A stretch of 10,548 nt of DNA from an uncultured Lachnospiraceae bacterium. Lineage in GTDB: Bacteria; Bacillota; Clostridia; Lachnospirales; Lachnospiraceae. The position numbers and the translations under genes were made by a program. The notes beneath the pieces were generated by a model. That model saw only the letters and a list, made by a program, of their open reading frames with translations, was not told the origin of the DNA and did not search any database. The DNA lies in assembly GCA_910585635.1 (NCBI GenBank), contig CAJUFE010000088.1, positions 1 to 10,548 on the forward strand, given 5' to 3'. This document shows, in pieces, positions 6,533-10,548 of the stretch; position 1 is the first letter of the stretch, and the number at the start of each line of letters is the position of its first letter.

Positions 6533-7489
6533 ATGAACAGTCTGAACACGCTCTCACAGCCCATAGCCCTAACGACCACCGGCCCAGACCGCCACAGGTC
6601 CCGCAGCAGGCACGCCACACATAAGGATCCGGTCCTATACCTTGCAGGACTGGTCCTCCTCCTGGCCGCACGATACTTCTGCAGCCGGGCCGATGCCAAG
6701 CAGCTTAGGTGGATCTTAGCCCCCACCGCCTGGCTCGTTCAGACCTTCGGGCATATCCCCTTCAGCTGGGAGGCCCGGCTGGGCTACGTCAGCCATGCCT
6801 ACCGCTTCATCCTGGCCCCCTCCTGCTCCGGCCTGCAGTTCATGCTGATCGGGGCGGCCACCCTCTTTTTCTCTTTCCTCCATCGGATGGAGACAAAAAA
6901 AGAGAAGTTGGGCTGGACAATGTCCAGCCTGATGATCTCCTATCTCTTTACCCTCTCCGTCAACAGCCTCCGGGTCATCCTGTCGGTCCACCTCCCTCTC
7001 CTTTTAGAGGAGACCGGTATCTTTAGGACCTGGCTGACCAAAGAACGCTTCCACACCGCCATCGGGGTACTGGTCTACTTCCCGGCCCTGCTCCTGCTGT
7101 ACCAGACCGCCCACGCCTGTCTTGACACGCGCCGACCCGAAAGCCCCATGGCCTCTCTGCCAGGGACAGGCCTGCCAAAGCGCCCCCGCCAGGGCCGGGC
7201 GGCCGCCTCTTTCATAAGACAGGTCCGCCGCTATGTCCCGCCGGTGTTCTGGTACGTATCCATGGTCCTGGGCATCCCTCTCCTTAGCCAGCTCCGTCAG
7301 AGCACCGGAAACGCTTTCTGGTCCTACGCCCTGCTGGTCACGGTGCTGTGCCTGCTGATCCTGCTCCTTTTTGGCCTCATCCTCTGTGTCAAGCGATGCT
7401 ATCTGCCGCCCGGGGCGGACATCGCCGGGAACGGAGATGACATATCCCCCAACGGGGCAAGCCAGGACCACCGCGATCCACCGGTCTGA
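6533..7489 (+). CDS. xrtK: Exosortase (exosortase K-like), multi-pass membrane transpeptidase
   Basis: This is a 318-residue membrane protein with the exosortase triad: catalytic Cys in PSCSG (C98), Arg in VNSLRVI (R147) and His in RFHTAIG (H174), each at the edge of a hydrophobic segment. Exosortases cut a C-terminal tripartite signal on exported proteins and are thought to transfer them to an extracellular anchor or glycan. The GYVSHAYRFILAPSCSGLQFM block and overall spacing are closest to exosortase K, as I recall it; the subtype is less sure than the family. Hydrophobic segments lie at about 33-48, 92-115, 131-152 and 175-192. After the triad comes a basic linker (about 197-235) and two more hydrophobic segments (236-250, 262-286), a tail longer than the core needs. 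The first 32 residues are polar and not conserved-looking, so the true start is slightly uncertain; no ATG, GTG or TTG occurs upstream in frame before a stop at 6308. The neighbouring VIT-VWA gene is its likely substrate and is separated by 212 bp of repeats. Confidence 0.87.
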   Translation: MNSLNTLSQPIALTTTGPDRHRSRSRHATHKDPVLYLAGLVLLLAARYFCSRADAKQLRWILAPTAWLVQTFGHIPFSWEARLGYVSHAYRFILAPSCSGLQFMLIGAATLFFSFLHRMETKKEKLGWTMSSLMISYLFTLSVNSLRVILSVHLPLLLEETGIFRTWLTKERFHTAIGVLVYFPALLLLYQTAHACLDTRRPESPMASLPGTGLPKRPRQGRAAASFIRQVRRYVPPVFWYVSMVLGIPLLSQLRQSTGNAFWSYALLVTVLCLLILLLFGLILCVKRCYLPPGADIAGNGDDISPNGASQDHRDPPV

Positions 7490-7522
7490 CCGCCGGAAGG
7501 GCCGGCATGCTGGCGCAGCCCT

Positions 7523-7757
7523 GTCCAGCCGGCGCACAGCATAGCACGTCCGGCTCATCGGCACACACGTATGGCACTGTCCGGCTCACCGGCACGCAGC
7601 ATGGCATATCCGGCTCACCGGCACACAGCATGGCATGTCCGGCTCATCAGCACACACGTATGGCACTGTCCAGCTCATCGGCACTCACGCATGGCACTGT
7701 CCGGCTCCTCGGCACTCACGCATAACACTGTCCGGCTCCTCGGCACTCACGCCGGCA
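7523..7757. repeat. 29-31-bp tandem repeat array between convergent genes
   Basis: About seven and a half back-to-back units start near 7523, 7548, 7579, 7608, 7637, 7668, 7699 and 7730. Each begins GTCCGGCTCAYCGGCAC and ends in ATGGCACT or a variant. The 31-bp units at 7637-7729 are the most regular and those at the edges are decayed. There are no spacers, so it is a minisatellite and not a CRISPR array. It fills most of the 288-bp gap between the exosortase and oppF stop codons. No stem followed by a T-run is visible on either strand. Confidence 0.9.
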
Positions 7758-7777
7758 CACAACACTACCTGTCTTCC

Positions 7778-8710
7778 TTAACTCCAGGCCTTAAATTCAT
7801 CATCCGTACATTTCACATAATGGTTCCCGGAGACCAGGTGATAGGTCCCCGCCCCATAATCGATCCCCGCCTCCCGCTTATCATAGCTCTCTGCCGTCCG
7901 GTTCTTCTCCACCACCGGGTTCGGCGAGGGGATGGCGGACAGCAGGCTCCTGGTGTAGGGGTGGACCGGGTTTTCGAAGATCTCCTCTGTGGTCCCGGTC
8001 TCCAAAAGATGCCCCAGGTGGAGGACGCCGATCCGGTCGGAGATGTACTTGACCATCGAAAGGTCGTGGGCGATGAACAGATAGGCTGTCCCCGTCTCCT
8101 CCTGGATATCCTTCATCAGGTTCACCACCTGGGCCTGGATGGACACATCCAGGGCGGAGATGCACTCGTCCGCGATGATCAGCTTCGGGTCCATGATCAG
8201 CGCCCGGGCGATCCCCACCCGCTGCCGCTGGCCGCCGGAGAACTGATGGGGGTAGCGGCTGGCGTGCTCCGGAGCCAGCCCTACCTTGGCCAAGATCTCC
8301 TTGACCCTTTCCTCCCGCTCCTTCCCGCTGCCACATGCGTGATGGATGTCCAAACCCTCTCCGATGATATCCCCCACCTTCTTCCTGGGGTTCAGGGACG
8401 CCATAGGATCCTGGAAGATCATCTGCATCTGGGTGCGGAGGGCCTTGCTGGTCCCCTTGTCCATCCGCCTGCTGATATCCATCCCATTAAAACGGATGTC
8501 CCCTGCCGTGGGCGTATATAGACGGATGACGCTCCGGCCGATCGTGGATTTCCCGGAGCCGGATTCGCCCACCAGCCCGTAGGTCTCGCCGGGATAGATC
8601 TGAAAGGAGACATTTTCCACGGCCTTCACCGTATAGCTGGCATTGATCTTAAAATACTGCTTCAGCCCTTCTACCTGTAAGAGGGGCTCTCCTTTATAGT
8701 CTGCTGCCAT
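7778..8710 (-). CDS. oppF: Oligopeptide ABC transporter ATP-binding protein OppF
   Basis: This 310-residue cytoplasmic ATPase powers peptide import together with OppD and the OppB/OppC membrane pair. The ABC set is complete: Walker A GESGSGKST (48-56), Q-loop Q100, signature FSGGQRQR (157-164), Walker B LIIADE (177-182), and switch His H215. The oligopeptide-type C-terminal motif VHPYTRSLLSAIP is at 249-261. The D-loop region reads DECISALD, where DEPxSALD is more common; the catalytic Glu is kept. The tail after about 270 is short and replaces the longer Cys-containing tail of many OppF proteins. The ATG at 8710 overlaps the end of oppD by 17 bp and is preceded within oppD by GGAGG nine bases upstream, which indicates a coupled operon. 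OppF or DppF is a subfamily choice; specificity for oligo- or dipeptides cannot be read from the ATPase. Confidence 0.93.
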   Translation of the reverse strand: MAADYKGEPLLQVEGLKQYFKINASYTVKAVENVSFQIYPGETYGLVGESGSGKSTIGRSVIRLYTPTAGDIRFNGMDISRRMDKGTSKALRTQMQMIFQDPMASLNPRKKVGDIIGEGLDIHHACGSGKEREERVKEILAKVGLAPEHASRYPHQFSGGQRQRVGIARALIMDPKLIIADECISALDVSIQAQVVNLMKDIQEETGTAYLFIAHDLSMVKYISDRIGVLHLGHLLETGTTEEIFENPVHPYTRSLLSAIPSPNPVVEKNRTAESYDKREAGIDYGAGTYHLVSGNHYVKCTDDEFKAWS

Positions 8711-9788
8711 ACTTTTCCGCCTCCTTTTTCATCCGCGCGATCCTGGCCTTCAGCTCCTGCGGCATCTCCACCTTAGGCGCCCTGGGGTCTAAGAGCCAGG
8801 TGGCCGCGTAATGGGTGTCCGTGATCTTGAACATGGGGGGCTCCGCCTTATCGTCCACCACCAGGGCGTAACGGTTCCGGGGGGCAAAGGCGTCCCCCAC
8901 CCGCTCGTGGAGGAGGTTCGGCGGGGAGCCGGGGATGGTATAGAGCCGCTCATCATCGGTATCTAAGTCCGGCATGGCGGAGAGGAGGCCCCAGGTATAG
9001 GGATGGCGGGGATCATAGAAGATCTCATCGATGGTCCCCTTCTCCACGATCTTCCCCGCATACATCACGTTCACATGGTCCGCCACCTTAGCCACCACCC
9101 CCAGATCATGGGTGATGTAGATCACGGAGATCTTCCGCTCCTTCTGGATCCGCCGGATCAGCTCGATGATCTTAGCCTGGATCGTCACATCCAGGGCGGT
9201 GGTAGGCTCATCACAGATCAGAAGATCTGGGTCGCAGGCTAAGGCGATCGCGATCACCACCCGCTGCCGCATGCCGCCGGACAGCTGGTGGGGGTAGTTC
9301 TTCATCCGCTTTCTCGCGTCCTCGATCCCCACTTCCTCCAAAAGCTCCACCGCCCGCTCCCAGGCCTCTGCCTTCGGGATCTTATAATGCCAGATCATCC
9401 CCTCCATGATCTGCTTCCCGATGGACATGGTGGGGTCTAAGCTGGTCATAGGGTCCTGGAAGACCATGGCGATCCGCTTCCCGTTGATATGCCGCCGGAT
9501 CCACTTCTTATCCTTGGTCAGGATATCCACAGTCTCCGCCGTGCCGTCCTCATGGTGATAGCTGAACCGGATGGACCCCTTATCCACGGTAGCATTGGAA
9601 GCCAGGATCCCCATAGCCGCTTTCATGGTCACCGACTTCCCGGAGCCGGATTCGCCTACGATGGCCACGGTCTCCCCCTTATGCAGGTCGATATCCACGC
9701 CCCGGATCGCGTGGACCGGGCCGGCCGTGGTCTTAAAGGTGATATCTAAGTCTTTTATCTGAAGGATCTTTTCGGTTGTCTCTGCCAT
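8694..9788 (-). CDS. oppD: Oligopeptide ABC transporter ATP-binding protein OppD
   Basis: This 364-residue ATPase is the partner of OppF. Motifs are Walker A GESGSGKS (45-52), Q-loop Q111 in FQDPMTSLDPT, signature LSGGMRQR (169-176), Walker B LLICDE (189-194), switch His H227, and the oligopeptide motif RHPYTWGLLSAMP (261-273). An insertion at about 77-97 (HHEDGTAETVDILTKDKKW) lies between Walker A and the Q-loop, as in Gram-positive OppD proteins. The C-terminal GDAFAPRNRYAL block lacks the Cys residues that many OppD/DppD proteins have in this oligo_HPY region. The ATG at 9788 follows GAGGGG and starts ten bases after the oppC stop. Order and spacing make it the second visible gene of a leftward opp operon. 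Confidence 0.94.
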   Translation of the reverse strand: MAETTEKILQIKDLDITFKTTAGPVHAIRGVDIDLHKGETVAIVGESGSGKSVTMKAAMGILASNATVDKGSIRFSYHHEDGTAETVDILTKDKKWIRRHINGKRIAMVFQDPMTSLDPTMSIGKQIMEGMIWHYKIPKAEAWERAVELLEEVGIEDARKRMKNYPHQLSGGMRQRVVIAIALACDPDLLICDEPTTALDVTIQAKIIELIRRIQKERKISVIYITHDLGVVAKVADHVNVMYAGKIVEKGTIDEIFYDPRHPYTWGLLSAMPDLDTDDERLYTIPGSPPNLLHERVGDAFAPRNRYALVVDDKAEPPMFKITDTHYAATWLLDPRAPKVEMPQELKARIARMKKEAEKYGSRL

Positions 9789-9798
9789 GGATATCCCC

Positions 9799-10517
9799 TC
9801 ACATTTCTTTCATTTTCGGGTCTAAGGCTTCACGGAGCCCGTCGGCCACCATGTTAAAGCTGAGCATCAAGAGCGCCATCACCACGATCGGCGGGATGAT
9901 CTGATAGGGATGGGTGGTGAAGCTGTTGAACCCTTCCGAGATCAGAGAGCCTAAGGAGCACTGGGGTACGGGGATCCCCAGACCCACGAAGCTTAAGAAC
10001 GCTTCCGTGAAGATCGCCGTGGGGATCGAGAACATCACCTGGGTGATGATCGGCCCGATGATATTGGGCAGGATCTCCTTGAAGATGATGAAAAAGCTCC
10101 CCGCTCCTAAGGTCCTGGAGGCCAGGACGAATTCTTGCTCCTTTAATTTTAACATCTCCGCCCTGGCGATGCGGCTCATGCCCACCCACTCCGTCAGCAT
10201 CAGGGCGAAGATGATGGTCAGCATGCCGGGCTGCAGCACCAAGAGCAGCAGCGTCACGATCACCAGACGGGGGATCCCGTTCGCTACCTCCAGGAAGCGC
10301 TGCATCAGCATATCCACCCGGCCGCCGAAATACCCGGAGATCAGGCCGTAGCTCATACCGATCACCATGTCGATGATGGCCGCGGCCACCGCGATGATCA
10401 GGGAGACACGGGCCCCGGACCAGGTGCGGGTCCAGATATCACGGCCGAAATTATCGCTGCCGAACCAATAATAGAGGTCGTCCAGCTCTTTATCTCGATA
10501 AAGGTTCACCGTCTTCG
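9799..10517 (-). CDS. oppC: Oligopeptide ABC transporter permease OppC, 5' end missing
   Basis: This is the C-terminal 238 codons or so of an inner-membrane permease of the OppC/DppC class. The visible part starts in the conserved periplasmic WFGSDNFGRDIWTR block, so the first membrane helix and its leader (roughly 60-90 residues in this family) are lost beyond the contig edge. From the GTG at 10507-10509 counted as residue 1, hydrophobic helices lie at about 36-58, 82-106, 152-172 and 203-222, and the cytoplasmic EAA coupling loop is at about 125-152 (EFVLASRTLGAG). It ends in ALDPKMKEM, the usual OppC end. The GTG at 10507-10509 is an internal Val codon and not a start: the frame continues through Lys-Thr until it runs into adapter sequence at 10518. 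oppB and the binding-protein gene oppA probably lie upstream, outside this contig. Confidence 0.94.
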
Positions 10518-10548
10518 AGATCGGAAGAACACACGTCTGAACTCCAGT
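10518..10548 (+). other. Illumina TruSeq adapter sequence at the contig end (artefact)
   Basis: These 31 bases begin AGATCGGAAGA and end GTCTGAACTCCAGT. They match the standard TruSeq read-1 adapter at 30 of 31 positions, the one difference being A instead of G at 10529. They are not part of the genome. The oppC frame is natural up to 10517. Confidence 0.97.

Noticed and set aside
6244..6726. 160-residue leftward reading frame over the VIT-VWA/exosortase gap
   Set aside because: It is antisense to both gene ends, and its Cys/Leu-rich composition comes from reading the 16-bp repeats backwards; there is no domain.
7523..7757. Possible CRISPR array
   Set aside because: The units are contiguous with no unique spacers, vary in length and sequence, and no cas gene is nearby.
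7571..8521. 316-residue rightward reading frame
   Set aside because: It is an antisense shadow of oppF joined to the tandem repeats; oppF has all ABC motifs in the other direction.

Overview
The window reads as the end of a draft contig from a GC-rich Firmicute, most likely a Clostridia/Lachnospiraceae-type gut anaerobe. The basis is strong GGAGG-type ribosome sites, an AraC regulator and a SIR2-like protein of types I recall from that group, a Gram-positive-style Opp peptide transporter, and a fused CobA-HemD. This placement is from memory of the families, not from a search. The last 31 bases (10518-10548) match the Illumina TruSeq adapter with one mismatch, so the right edge is an assembly artefact and the last gene is cut by it.

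Layout. Positions 1-420 hold no gene. They carry a 205-bp element with 27-bp inverted ends (161-365) and an end fragment of a diverged second copy (1-54). Leftward genes follow: a divergent SIR2-like protein that appears to lack the catalytic His (421-1083), an AraC-family regulator (1198-2205), and a fused uroporphyrinogen-III methyltransferase/synthase (2311-3966) for the siroheme/cobalamin branch of tetrapyrrole synthesis. The HemD half is interrupted by an in-frame 54-bp minisatellite. A well-formed leftward promoter lies at 4220-4248.

Rightward genes 4287-7489 are the most interesting part. The first encodes a secreted, membrane-anchored VIT-VWA protein with a complete MIDAS site and a C-terminal tail resembling a PEP-CTERM-type sorting signal. 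The second encodes an exosortase with the Cys/Arg/His catalytic triad, most like exosortase K. Together they look like a dedicated protein-sorting pair in a Gram-positive: the exosortase would process the tail of the VIT-VWA protein at the membrane. The gap between them holds two different 16-bp tandem arrays, and a 29-31-bp tandem array follows the exosortase gene.

Convergent to this pair, 7778-10517 is the end of a leftward oligopeptide ABC transporter operon (oppC cut at its 5' end, then oppD and oppF, tightly spaced or overlapping). The solute-binding protein and the other permease would lie beyond the contig end.

A recurring theme is short tandem repeats with different units at several loci, both between genes and inside hemD. 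None looks like a CRISPR array. No rRNA, tRNA, transposase or known riboswitch was recognised.
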